Below are positions 1 through 8,376 of a DNA stretch of 64,000 nt, in pieces (within the stretch, counting starts at the first letter, position 1; the number at the start of each line of letters is the position of its first letter). The position numbers and the translations under genes are program-made. The notes below the pieces were generated by a model. The model had not been told where the DNA came from. It saw nothing but the letters and a program-made list of their open reading frames with translations, and did not search any database. The stretch is from Ectopseudomonas composti (GTDB lineage: Bacteria; Pseudomonadota; Gammaproteobacteria; Pseudomonadales; Pseudomonadaceae), in NCBI RefSeq assembly GCF_900115475.1, contig NZ_FOWP01000012.1, positions 107,474 through 171,473 of the forward strand, in the 5' to 3' direction.

Positions 1-465
1 GTCAGCCAGAGCTTCCAGATACGCGCGGAAATCGTACCGGGGTGTCTGCTCGGCGCCGGCGGCAGCGACACCACCTCGTTCGGCAGTATTTCGTTCGGCC
101 AGATCAGCACCCTGCCGAGCAACCTGGACACCGCCAGCACACCGGGCAATGGCTCCATCGTGCTGCAATGCTCCCCCGGTACCGCCGTCACGATTTCCTT
201 CAATGCCGGCCTCAATGCCAGCAGCGTTGGCGGTGGGCGCTATCTCGCGCGTGGTGCAGAGCGCCTGCGCTATCAGCTTTACCAAGACACCGCGCGCAGC
301 ATCGTCTGGGGCGATGGCAGCAACGGTGGCACGCGCATGAGCATCAATTTTCCCGTTGGCGGCGCCACCCAGACCTACACGGTCTACGCCCGCCTGTTCA
401 GTGTCAGCCCGCTGCCGTCAGCCGGCATCTACACCGACACCATCACCGTGACCGTGAGTTATTGA
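1..465 (+). CDS. Spore coat U domain pilin-like protein, 3' part only
   Basis: An open frame runs from base 1 to the TGA at 463-465, so the 5' end lies outside the window. The translated part ends in the SCPU pattern: alternating beta strands, a Cys in VLQCSPG, a GIYTDTITVTVSY terminal strand. That C-terminal strand is typical of Csu-type (archaic) chaperone-usher pilins, which are secreted subunits held by the chaperone encoded next door. Three bases separate it from the chaperone gene, so it belongs to the same operon. By position it corresponds to the last minor pilin before CsuC (CsuB-like), but without the N-terminus the exact subunit cannot be fixed. Confidence 0.85.
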   Translation, partial: VSQSFQIRAEIVPGCLLGAGGSDTTSFGSISFGQISTLPSNLDTASTPGNGSIVLQCSPGTAVTISFNAGLNASSVGGGRYLARGAERLRYQLYQDTARSIVWGDGSNGGTRMSINFPVGGATQTYTVYARLFSVSPLPSAGIYTDTITVTVSY

Positions 466-468
466 GCC

Positions 469-1227
469 ATGAGGATGCATACCCTCTTCGCCTGCTGTCT
501 GAGCCTGGCCACAGCGCTGGCCAGCCTGGCCGCGCAGGCCGCCAGTTCCATCCTGATCTGGCCAATCAATCCGCTGATCGAAGCGGATCGACAGAAATCC
601 GCCGCGCTGTGGTTGGAAAACCGTGGGCAGGAGCCGGTGGATTTGCAGGTTCGCGTGCTGGCCTGGGAACAGGAGGGCTTCGAAGATCGCCTGACGCCAC
701 AGAAGCAAGTGGTGGGCAGCCCGCCCATGGCAACGCTGCAGCCGGGCAAGCGGCAACTAGTCAGGCTGGTCAATCTAGAACCGCCGAGCGCTGGCACGCT
801 GCGCACCTACCGTGTACTGGTCGACGAGGTACTGCCACCGCAACCGCGCCCGTCTCAACTGGGCGTGCAGTTTCAGATGCGCTACTCGGTGCCTTTGTTC
901 GTGGTCGGGCCTGGAGCCTATCTGGATGATGGCGCGCGAGAAGCGCCAGGCCAGGGCCAGCCACTGGCTCCCGATTTACGCTACCGCGTCGTCGAAGGCA
1001 GCGATGGCGTCTTCCTCAACCTGCGCAACCTCGGCCCCGCTCCGGCCCGGCTGTCCCAGGTCGATCTCTTGCGCGACAGCGGCAAGCAGCCACTGGCCGA
1101 AGGGCTTCTCGGTTATGTGCTGCCCGGCGCGCAGATGCGCTGGCCATTGCCAGCAGGTGTGCGCAGCGCCCGGGTGCAGGCGCGCATCAACGAAAGCCGA
1201 CAAACGCAGACGCTGGCCGCTGAGTAG
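469..1227 (+). CDS. Periplasmic pilus assembly chaperone (CsuC/PapD-like)
   Basis: A 252-residue protein with a signal peptide (about residues 1-24, ending LAAQA) followed by a PapD-type immunoglobulin-like domain: SSILIWPINPLIE opens strand A1, and the LQPGKRQLVRL and TYRVLVDEV segments match the subunit-binding and G1 donor-strand regions. Such chaperones fold pilins by donor-strand complementation and deliver them to the usher. The ATG at 469 follows the pilin stop by three bases; an in-frame ATG at 475 is the alternative. The usher gene begins inside its 3' end. Family assignment is secure; the name CsuC is by position and family only. Confidence 0.88.
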   Translation: MRMHTLFACCLSLATALASLAAQAASSILIWPINPLIEADRQKSAALWLENRGQEPVDLQVRVLAWEQEGFEDRLTPQKQVVGSPPMATLQPGKRQLVRLVNLEPPSAGTLRTYRVLVDEVLPPQPRPSQLGVQFQMRYSVPLFVVGPGAYLDDGAREAPGQGQPLAPDLRYRVVEGSDGVFLNLRNLGPAPARLSQVDLLRDSGKQPLAEGLLGYVLPGAQMRWPLPAGVRSARVQARINESRQTQTLAAE

Positions 1228-3550
1228 GTCGCTGGCGTTGCTGCTCCTGGCCGCGCTGCTGTCAGGCCGTTCAGCCCATGGCGATGATGCGCAGCAGTTC
1301 GCCGAGGCCCAGTTGCTTTACCTGGAGTTGATCGTCAATGAACTTTCCAGCGGCAAGGTGGTGGAAGTGAGAGAGCATCAGGGCAGGCTGTTCGTCCAAC
1401 GCGACGATCTGCTCACCGCGGGTGTACACCTGCCCTCGGAGAAGACGCCCTGGATCGCTCTGGATCGGATCGATGCCCTGCGCAGTGAGTATCAGCAGGA
1501 TAGCCAGCGCCTGCTGCTCACCCTACCCAGCGAATGGCTACCGCATCAGCGTTTCGGCCCCAATAGCCTGAGCGAACCGATGCAAGCACAGAGCGCATTC
1601 GGTGTGCTGTTCAATTATGACCTTTACTACAACCACACCGAGAACGCCGGCCACTACGCCAATACCTGGCTGGAACAGCGGGTGTTCGACGGTTTCGGCA
1701 TGATTTCCAACACCGGCGTCCATCGCTACAGCTTTTCCGGACCGGGCTATCGCGACGGCTACACCCGCTACGACAGCACCTGGCGCTTCAATGACCAGCA
1801 ACGCATGCTCAGTTTCAGTGGCGGCGACCTGATCACCGGCGCACTGACCTGGAACAGCGCGGTGCGCGTGGGAGGCCTGCAGATTTCGCGCAACTTCTCG
1901 CTGCGTCCGGACCTGATCACCTACCCCTTACCCCGTTTCGATGGCGATGCCACAGTGCCCAGCACTCTGGACCTGTTCATCGACAACGCACGCATCGGCC
2001 AGCAGGATCTGCGCCCAGGCCCCTTCACCCTCAACACCGTGCCTTACATCAGCGGCGCCGGCACGGCGACGCTGGTGACCACGGATGTGCTGGGGCGCCA
2101 GGTCTCCACCACCGTGCCGTTCTATGTCACCGATACCCTGCTGCGTCAGGGGCTTTCAGACTTTTCCCTGTCGCTGGGAAAATTGCGCCGCAACTATGGT
2201 GTGGACGACTTTGCCTACGGCAGCCTGGTGAGCAGCGGCAGCCTGCGCTACGGCCTGAGCGACAGCCTAACCCTGGAAAGCCATGCCGAAGCAGGTGCCG
2301 GTCTCAGGCAGGCCGGTGTCGGCGCGACCGTAGGCCTGGGTCTCATGGGCACCCTGACCAGCTCGGTGAGTCAGAGCAGCGGCATCGGTAATGGCCAGCA
2401 GTACAGCCTCGGCTACAGCTACTACGCGCGTCGCTTCGGCATCACCGCGCAGCGCATCCAACGCACCTCGGGCTACGCCGACCTCAGCGTCGCGCATGCC
2501 CTGGACAACGACCTGGCCGGTGGACCGCTGAGCAAGATCCTCGACCAACTGACCTTCAGTTTCAGCCCGGAGGGGCTCGGCTCATTCGGCGTCGGCTATT
2601 TCGCCAACGAAGAGCACAGCGGGCGGCGCACACGTCTGCTCAACCTGTCCTGGTCGCGCAGCCTGTGGGGCAATGCCAGCTTCTTTCTCTCCCTCAACCG
2701 CCAACTGGATGACGGCTCGCACGCCATTCAGGCCCAGTTGGTCATCCCCTTCGACCTGCACTCCACCCTTTCCACGGGTGTGGAGCGAGACAGCAACGGC
2801 AACCAGCGCGTACGCGCCAACTTCAGCCGCAACCCACCCAGCGACGGCGGCCTGGGCTGGAACCTCGGCTATGCCAGCGGCGACAGCGAATACCGCCAGG
2901 CCGACCTGACCTGGCGCACCCAGCATGCCCAGGTGCAGGCAGGCGTCTACCAGAACGACGGCACCACCACTCAATGGGGCGGTGTCAGCGGCTCGCTGGT
3001 GGCCATGCAGGGCCAGGTATTCGCCAGCAACCGGATCGACGACGCCTTCGTGCTGGTCAGCACTGAGGGTTATTCAGATGTACCGGTGCGCTACGAACAT
3101 CAACTGCTGGGTCGCACCGACTCGGCAGGCTACCTGCTAGTCCCCTGGGTGCCGTCTTACTACCCCGGCCAGTACGAAGTCGACCTGCTGGATCTACCGA
3201 GCAACCTGCAATTGTCGGAAACCCAGAAGCGCATCGCCGTACACCAGGGCAGCGGCGCATTGCTTGCCTTCCCGATGGTGATGAGCCTGTCAGCCAGTAT
3301 CCAGCTGGTCGACAGCCAGGGACAGCCACTGCCACGCGGTACCCAGGTGCTGCACCGTCCCAGCGGCCAACGCACCTATATCGGCTGGGACGGCCAGCTG
3401 TATTTCGAAGGGCTGGCGAAGGACAACCAGTTGGAAGTGCACCTGACCGATGGCAGCCGTTGCACCAGCCGCTTCTCACTGGACGACAGCGCCGTGGAAA
3501 TGGCCGTGGTCGGCCCCCTCTCCTGCCTGCAACGGGACGGCCAGCCATGA
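1157..3550 (+). CDS. Fimbrial outer membrane usher (CsuD/FimD family)
   Basis: The usher forms the outer-membrane pore that assembles and secretes pilus subunits. The frame contains an N-terminal chaperone-binding part (LLYLELIVNELSSGKV), a long barrel rich in alternating polar/aromatic strands, a plug-like segment (STLDLFIDNARIGQQDLRPGPF) and C-terminal domains ending CLQRDGQP. No ATG lies near the signal peptide. The GTG at 1157 is the nearest start that keeps a basic N-terminus (KRRRWPL) before the hydrophobic ALLLLAALL core, giving about 797 residues, close to family size. This start lies 71 bases inside the chaperone gene, so translation is coupled. The stop overlaps the next ATG (ATGA). 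Confidence 0.88.
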   Translation: MCAAPGCRRASTKADKRRRWPLSRSLALLLLAALLSGRSAHGDDAQQFAEAQLLYLELIVNELSSGKVVEVREHQGRLFVQRDDLLTAGVHLPSEKTPWIALDRIDALRSEYQQDSQRLLLTLPSEWLPHQRFGPNSLSEPMQAQSAFGVLFNYDLYYNHTENAGHYANTWLEQRVFDGFGMISNTGVHRYSFSGPGYRDGYTRYDSTWRFNDQQRMLSFSGGDLITGALTWNSAVRVGGLQISRNFSLRPDLITYPLPRFDGDATVPSTLDLFIDNARIGQQDLRPGPFTLNTVPYISGAGTATLVTTDVLGRQVSTTVPFYVTDTLLRQGLSDFSLSLGKLRRNYGVDDFAYGSLVSSGSLRYGLSDSLTLESHAEAGAGLRQAGVGATVGLGLMGTLTSSVSQSSGIGNGQQYSLGYSYYARRFGITAQRIQRTSGYADLSVAHALDNDLAGGPLSKILDQLTFSFSPEGLGSFGVGYFANEEHSGRRTRLLNLSWSRSLWGNASFFLSLNRQLDDGSHAIQAQLVIPFDLHSTLSTGVERDSNGNQRVRANFSRNPPSDGGLGWNLGYASGDSEYRQADLTWRTQHAQVQAGVYQNDGTTTQWGGVSGSLVAMQGQVFASNRIDDAFVLVSTEGYSDVPVRYEHQLLGRTDSAGYLLVPWVPSYYPGQYEVDLLDLPSNLQLSETQKRIAVHQGSGALLAFPMVMSLSASIQLVDSQGQPLPRGTQVLHRPSGQRTYIGWDGQLYFEGLAKDNQLEVHLTDGSRCTSRFSLDDSAVEMAVVGPLSCLQRDGQP

Positions 3551-4515
3551 TCCGCTGGCTGCTGACCTGTACGCTTCTGCTCTGCAGCGCGCTGGCAAGC
3601 ATCCCAGCGCACGCCTGCAGCACCTATGCGGGAGGCGCAGTCAATCTGGGCACTACCAACTCTCTGAGTCTGCGCACCACCCAGCAACAAGCTGCAGCCG
3701 GCGCAGGCCTGGCCTGTCCTGGGTTGCTTCAAGTTCTGGCGGGGGCATACGTCCGGGTCACCCTGCAAAACGCCGGCCCCCTGGCCTTGCAGGACGGCCA
3801 GGGCAATCAGATTCCTTTTCAGGTTTTTCAGGACGCCGGCTACAACCAGGCGCTGACAGCCGGCCAACCGCAACAGCTCGGTGCAATCAACCTGCTGGCC
3901 CTTGGGGGTAGCTCCACCGCCATCGGCCTGTATTTCCGTACCAATCCCGGCCCCAACGTGCCAGCCGGCACCTACACCGCCACCGTCACCCTGCGCTGGG
4001 ACTGGGCCATCTGCACCGTCGGCGCACTCAATATCTGCGCCTGGAACCGCAGCCCAGGCTTGACGCAGAACTGCGTGGTGATCTGCGGTGCGCCCACCAA
4101 CTGGGGGACGGGCTCACTTGCCACCCTGACCATCACCCTGGTGGTCAGCAAGGCCTGCCGCATCGATACCTTGCCCAACGTCGACTTCGGCGCCAACGCC
4201 TTGATCAGCCAGTTCAGCGCGCAGCAACGTACCTTCTCCGTCACCTGCACCAATACAGAGGGCTACACGCTGAGTTTCGACAATGGGCAAAACTACCAGG
4301 CGCCCTGGCGACGCCTGCGAAATGGCAGTCAGTACATCCGCTACAACCTCTACTACAGCGGCAGCAGCCTGATCTGGAACGCTGCCTCGCCGCTCACGGC
4401 CAGCGGCACGGGCAACTCACAGAGCTTTAGCTACCAAGCGATTCTCGACCCTGGGCAAGCCAACGCACCGGTGGGTGTCTATACCGACGATGTGCTGCTG
4501 ATCATCAGCTACTGA
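3547..4515 (+). CDS. Two-domain spore coat U protein, probable pilus tip adhesin (CsuE-like)
   Basis: A 322-residue secreted protein with a signal peptide ending in AHA before CSTYAGG. It holds two SCPU modules. The first (about 24-175) carries PAGTYTATVTLRWDW; the second (about 195-322) carries KACRIDTLPNVDFG, FSVTCTNTEGYTLSFDNG and the terminal strand VGVYTDDVLLIISY. A two-domain subunit as the last gene of a Csu operon is the tip adhesin in the Acinetobacter model. The start ATG overlaps the usher stop by four bases. The extra Cys pairs in the linker (CTVGALNIC, NCVVIC) are consistent with disulfide-stabilised periplasmic folding. The role is inferred from family and position. Confidence 0.85.
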   Translation: MIRWLLTCTLLLCSALASIPAHACSTYAGGAVNLGTTNSLSLRTTQQQAAAGAGLACPGLLQVLAGAYVRVTLQNAGPLALQDGQGNQIPFQVFQDAGYNQALTAGQPQQLGAINLLALGGSSTAIGLYFRTNPGPNVPAGTYTATVTLRWDWAICTVGALNICAWNRSPGLTQNCVVICGAPTNWGTGSLATLTITLVVSKACRIDTLPNVDFGANALISQFSAQQRTFSVTCTNTEGYTLSFDNGQNYQAPWRRLRNGSQYIRYNLYYSGSSLIWNAASPLTASGTGNSQSFSYQAILDPGQANAPVGVYTDDVLLIISY

Positions 4516-4519
4516 AGCC

Positions 4520-4822
4520 TTACCAGTAGATCACCAGCGTCGAGCCGACATCTTCGACGGACTGCACTGTCACCGAGGTCGTCCCTGCAAACGCCAACGG
4601 CAAGGCGCGCCCGTTCACGTCCTGCAGGCGATAGGCCGCATGCTCGCAGTCATGTGCAGACAGGTACACGCCAGCCGCATCGCTTCGCGCAGCAACCTCG
4701 CATCGTTTGAGAATGGTCAGGCTGATCTGTAGCTGCCCGCTGATCTGCTCGGCAGACGACAGATTGGTAGTGGCGCACAACGCAGTGGCCACGATCCAGG
4801 CAAGAGATCGGTGAATCGACAT
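4520..4822 (-). CDS. Small secreted protein resembling a reduced spore-coat-U domain
   Basis: 100 residues, transcribed towards the pilus operon and ending four bases from its last stop. Residues 1-24 form a signal peptide (LATALCA-type core, cut after SSA). The mature part begins with a strand pattern like an SCPU subunit (QLQISLTILKRCEV) and has two Cys (41 and 59) where SCPU proteins have a disulfide. It ends in a strand-like TLVIYW, similar to the TVSY/IISY ends of the neighbouring pilins. It is too short for a complete SCPU domain. It may be a pilus accessory or regulator protein, or an unrelated secreted protein. I do not recognise a named family. Confidence 0.6.
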   Translation of the reverse strand: MSIHRSLAWIVATALCATTNLSSAEQISGQLQISLTILKRCEVAARSDAAGVYLSAHDCEHAAYRLQDVNGRALPLAFAGTTSVTVQSVEDVGSTLVIYW

Positions 4823-4968
4823 GACGACGGTCTACGGTAAGGATGGCCTGCTGCGGTGAAGGTCAAAATCCATCCGTAGAAACGGTCACGAGAGCGAGGA
4901 GCGACCGAAGGTGGAGCAGAATAAAGTGATATCACCTTGAAATCACCTCGATTCCGACGAACGCCGGT

Positions 4969-5841
4969 TCAGGCCAATGCTTTCGCCACGAAGCACTTGC
5001 CTGGCGCCACGATCTGCTCCTGCGCCGCCACCAGCGGCAGGTCACGAGCGCCCTCGGCAGTCTGCTCGACCAGCGCATAGAGCGTCGCGGTAGCCAGTTC
5101 CAGTGCCTGCGGCAGCGCCTGGCCGGCCAGCAAGCGGCCCAGCAGCGTGGCCGAGAACACATCGCCCATGCCGTTGGGTAAGGGATGCAGGGCCAGGCGT
5201 GGCGTGGTTACCAGCCAGGCGCCCTCGCCATTCACTGCCAAGGTGCCCAACTCGCTCTCGGTGATATCCGGCGTCGCCAGGCTGGTAATCACCACCACGT
5301 CCGGCCCACGGCCGCGCAGTTGCCGTGCGATCTTCACCGCCTCCTGCAGGCTGCCTAGCTTCGCCCCAGTGAGCAGTTCGAACTCGAACTGGTTGGGCGT
5401 GATGATATTGGCGAAGGGAATAGCCTGGTCACGCAAAAAGTCCGGAATCGCCGGATTGACGAACACGCCTCGTCCCACGTCGCCCATCACCGGGTCGCAC
5501 AGGTAACGCACGTTCGGGTTGTGCTGACGAATCTCGCCCACCGCCTCGAGGATCACCCGCCCGCTGTCGGCATCGCCCAGATAACCGGAAAGTACCGCCG
5601 ACAGCCGCGGCAGCACACCCCGCTCACGCAGCCCGAGCAGCACCTCGCGCACATGCTCGGCGCCGAACACCTGGCCGCGAAACTGCCCGTAGCCGGTGTG
5701 ATTGGAAAACTGCACGGTGTGGATCGGCAGTACCTCGAAGCCCAGCCGCTGCAATGGGAAAACCGCAGCAGCATTGCCGACATGGCCCCAGGCGACATGC
5801 GACTGAATGGACAAGACGAGGGGCGGTAGCGTGGCGCTCAT
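4969..5841 (-). CDS. pdxY: Pyridoxal kinase PdxY
   Basis: A 290-residue ribokinase-fold enzyme that phosphorylates pyridoxal to pyridoxal 5'-phosphate in the B6 salvage pathway, cytosolic. Recognisable features are the N-terminal SIQSHVAWGHVGN substrate loop, FSNHTGYG, the YLCDPVMGD segment, ITPNQFEFELLTG, and the C-terminal anion-hole motif PNGMGDVFSA, whose Asp is the catalytic base. Length matches PdxY (about 286-290). The ATG at 5841 gives the family N-terminus. It lies downstream of the TetR gene on the same strand, with a 115-bp gap that contains a perfect 14-bp palindrome. Confidence 0.95.
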   Translation of the reverse strand: MSATLPPLVLSIQSHVAWGHVGNAAAVFPLQRLGFEVLPIHTVQFSNHTGYGQFRGQVFGAEHVREVLLGLRERGVLPRLSAVLSGYLGDADSGRVILEAVGEIRQHNPNVRYLCDPVMGDVGRGVFVNPAIPDFLRDQAIPFANIITPNQFEFELLTGAKLGSLQEAVKIARQLRGRGPDVVVITSLATPDITESELGTLAVNGEGAWLVTTPRLALHPLPNGMGDVFSATLLGRLLAGQALPQALELATATLYALVEQTAEGARDLPLVAAQEQIVAPGKCFVAKALA

Positions 5842-5935
5842 GACGATCTCTGCTGGCTGGATACGACGGGGCGACGATTATTCGCCAAACTGCCCGGGCA
5901 CACCACTACCTGGCCATCCCAAATACTAGGACTTG

Positions 5936-5949
5936 AGTCAGCGCTGACT
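5936..5949. promoter_or_regulatory. Perfect 14-bp palindrome upstream of pdxY
   Basis: AGTCAGCGCTGACT reads the same on both strands. It sits between the end of the TetR gene (5957) and the pdxY start (5841). Size and symmetry fit a dimeric repressor site. The adjacent TetR protein is the obvious candidate, but nothing in the sequence proves it. Confidence 0.4.
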
Positions 5950-5956
5950 GACAGGC

Positions 5957-6508
5957 TCATACATAGGCTTGGACGAACAGTTCTACCGCCGCAGCCAGAC
6001 GAGGGCCACTCACTGCCATCAGGTTGCTGCAATCAATGCTGCCAACCGCCAGCAAGAGAAACTGGGTGGCAGCCTGCTCATGGTCTGGGCATCGGGCCGA
6101 CTGGGAAAGAGCCTTCTTCAGGTAGTTCTGATAGGGCAGGTAGCGCTGCCGCCAACGCTTCTGAGGTATCCGGTTAGAGCGCAGTACTATGTGGGTAAGT
6201 GCATGCGAAGCTGGCTGTTCACTCTGTTGCAACAGTTCACGTGCGACCCGTTCCAGACAAGCGCGCAGCCCACCCCTCGCCTGGCACGGCAGCTTCGGCT
6301 CCGGCAGTTCCTCCAGCCAGTAGTCGAGCACAGCTCGGTAGAGTTGTTCCTTGTCACCGAAGTGCGCATAGAGGGTGGCCTTGGTCACGCCCGCGGAATC
6401 GGCGATGGCCTGCATGTTTGCTTGGTTGAAGTCCAATGCCGTGAACACATCGCTCGCTGCCCACAGCATCTCGCGTCGGCGCCTGTCCTTCTGCACGGGC
6501 CAGCTCAT
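5957..6508 (-). CDS. TetR family transcriptional regulator
   Basis: 183 residues. The N-terminal helix-turn-helix is clear: MQAIADSAGVTKATLYAHFGDKEQLYRAVL at about 31-60 (AGVTKATLYAHF is the recognition segment). The C-terminal half is an alpha-helical ligand domain with no close family I can name. The ATG at 6508 starts two bases after the FabF-like stop codon, so the two genes are probably co-transcribed; the longer reading frame upstream overlaps that gene and is unlikely. It could sense the product or inhibitor of the neighbouring ketosynthase, or regulate pdxY through the palindrome at 5936-5949. Confidence 0.85.
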   Translation of the reverse strand: MSWPVQKDRRRREMLWAASDVFTALDFNQANMQAIADSAGVTKATLYAHFGDKEQLYRAVLDYWLEELPEPKLPCQARGGLRACLERVARELLQQSEQPASHALTHIVLRSNRIPQKRWRQRYLPYQNYLKKALSQSARCPDHEQAATQFLLLAVGSIDCSNLMAVSGPRLAAAVELFVQAYV

Positions 6509-6509
6509 G

Positions 6510-7793
6510 CTAGGCCCTCCAGCGCCGGAACAGCAGGCTGGCATTGACGCCTCCGAAACCAAAGCCATTCGACAGTGCGTAGTGCAGTGGCATGTCTCGG
6601 GAATGCTGAGCGACCAGGTCGAGACCCTCAGCGGCCTCATCGGGGTTGATGAGATTCAAGGTGGGCGGAACGACCTGATCACGCAGAGCCAGCACAGTGA
6701 AGATCGCTTCGACTCCGCCTGCAGCGCCGAGCAGGTGCCCCGTACTGGACTTGGTCGAGGTGATCGCCACACCCGATCCACTGCCGAATACCGCGTGGAT
6801 GGCGGCCAGCTCGCCCCGGTCACCCACCGGCGTGGAGGTCGCATGGGCGTTGATATGCTGCACCTCGCTCGCCTCGATCCCGGCCTGGCGCAACGCCTGC
6901 TGCATGGCACGGCGTGCACCATCGCCATTCTCCGGGCCGGCGGTGAGGTGATAGGCATCGGCGCTGGTGCCGTAGCCGACCAGCTCCGCCAGCGGCTGAG
7001 CGCCGCGCGCCAACGCATGCTCCAGCGATTCGATCACCAACAGGCCTGCGCCCTCGGCCATGACGAAACCGTCTCGATCACGGTCGAACGGACGCGACGC
7101 TTCATGAGGGCGGTCGTTGAATCCACTGGACAGCGCACGCGCAGCGGCGAAGCTGCCAAGCGTGACCCGATGGATGGCGGCTTCGGTGCCGCCGCACAGG
7201 GCGATGTCTGCCTCACCACTGCGAATCAGCCGGGCGGCATCGCCAATGGCTTGCGCACCGGCCGCGCAGGCGGTCACCGGCGCCCCGAGCGGCCCTCTGA
7301 AACCGTGGCGGATGGACACCTGCCCTGCCGCCATGTTGGCTAGGAACGAAGGCGCGGTGAAGGGCGAAAGGCGTCGCGGGCCCCGTTCATCCGTGGTGCG
7401 AACCGCCTCGGCAACGGCGCCGAAGCCGCCGACCCCTGACGCAATAATGGTCGCGGTGCGCTGGCGCTGCGCTTCGTCCGTCGGCCGCCAACCGGCCTGT
7501 GCCAGGGCTTCCTCTGCGGCAACTAGCGCGAACTCGATGAAGCGATCCATCTTCTTACGCTCCTTGGCGGGGATATACCGCTCGGGATCGAATCCAGCCT
7601 GGGGATCGCCGGTAATGCCGAGCACCTGCCCGCCAACCGCGCTGCCGGTACCTTCGCTCAGCTCATCCGGCAACATACGGATGCCCGAGTGTCCGGCCAG
7701 CAGGCGCGTCCATACCGTCTTGCTACCACAGCCCAAAGGACTGACGATGCCCAGGCCGGTAACGACGATTCGTGTGCTGTATTCTCTATGCAT
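6510..7793 (-). CDS. Beta-ketoacyl-ACP synthase (FabF-like KAS II)
   Basis: A 427-residue thiolase-fold enzyme that condenses acyl groups with malonyl-ACP. The active site is complete: Cys176 in TACAAGA, His317 in NAHATST and His353 in STGHLLGAAGG. The N-terminal VVTGLGIVSPLG and the DRDGFVMAEGAG segment are typical of FabF. It is not in a fatty-acid biosynthesis cluster (no acpP, fabG or fabD nearby). It follows an RND efflux operon and the remains of an SDR gene, with a TetR gene just after it. It is probably a paralogue with a specialised job, either a modified acyl product or tolerance to a KAS inhibitor; both are inference. Confidence 0.88.
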   Translation of the reverse strand: MHREYSTRIVVTGLGIVSPLGCGSKTVWTRLLAGHSGIRMLPDELSEGTGSAVGGQVLGITGDPQAGFDPERYIPAKERKKMDRFIEFALVAAEEALAQAGWRPTDEAQRQRTATIIASGVGGFGAVAEAVRTTDERGPRRLSPFTAPSFLANMAAGQVSIRHGFRGPLGAPVTACAAGAQAIGDAARLIRSGEADIALCGGTEAAIHRVTLGSFAAARALSSGFNDRPHEASRPFDRDRDGFVMAEGAGLLVIESLEHALARGAQPLAELVGYGTSADAYHLTAGPENGDGARRAMQQALRQAGIEASEVQHINAHATSTPVGDRGELAAIHAVFGSGSGVAITSTKSSTGHLLGAAGGVEAIFTVLALRDQVVPPTLNLINPDEAAEGLDLVAQHSRDMPLHYALSNGFGFGGVNASLLFRRWRA

Positions 7794-7820
7794 GGTGTGT
7801 CTCGTACGTGAAGAGGTGAG

Positions 7821-8344
7821 TCAACCGAGGCCGAAGGTCTTGCGCAGGCCCGAGTCGACTGGGCCAGTCGGCATAAAGCAGCGCAGGCGTCTGAGCAGGT
7901 TGGCCTCGTCTTTGGGGGTATGGCGCATTTTCCACGCCCTAGGTCGACCATCGACGATGGTCGCGGCGACATCCTCGGGCGCCGGAGCTTTGCGCACGTT
8001 CACCTGTATCGCCGACGCGCAAGGTGTCGAAGACGTTGGTGTCGAACAGCGCCTGAGCCTCGGCGATGGAGGTTTCCTCTGTCGCCCCCAACAGGGTCAT
8101 GCCGACACTGTTGACCAGCAGTCGATACGACCGACCTCGGCCACGACAGACTCGACACTCTGTGTGGATCGAGGCTTTGTCGCGGATATCCATGCGAATC
8201 AGCTCCACACCATTGATGGGGTGCGAGGTAGTCGATGTGCACGCTGCCGAACACCCGGCAGCCGCGTTTGACGAATAGCTCTGCAGCAGCGCGACCGATT
8301 CCCGATGACACGCCCGTGATGAGAACGACAGAGGGGATCGACAT
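7821..8344 (-). pseudogene. Decayed short-chain dehydrogenase/reductase (SDR) gene
   Basis: The start at 8344 is preceded by a good ribosome site (AGAGGA) and encodes a normal SDR N-terminus with the cofactor motif TGVSSGIG. The match then moves between frames: GVELIRMDIRDKASIHTE, SVVAEVGRID and LLVNSVGMTLLGATEETS lie in different frames, so several single-base indels are present. After DTNVFDTLRV the homology jumps to an SDR C-terminus (ANLLRRLRCFMPTG...LRKTFGLG). About 300 bases appear lost, including the catalytic YxxxK. The remnant sits between the RND pump gene and the FabF-like gene, so the operon once encoded an oxidoreductase. Confidence 0.85.
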
Positions 8345-8376
8345 AGCAGTTCCTCTGAAGAAATGAGATGTGTGGC

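Noticed and set aside
42..929. Long rightward frame over the pilin and chaperone genes
   Set aside because: It overlaps two recognisable genes in other frames and has no family pattern; high GC gives long shadow frames.
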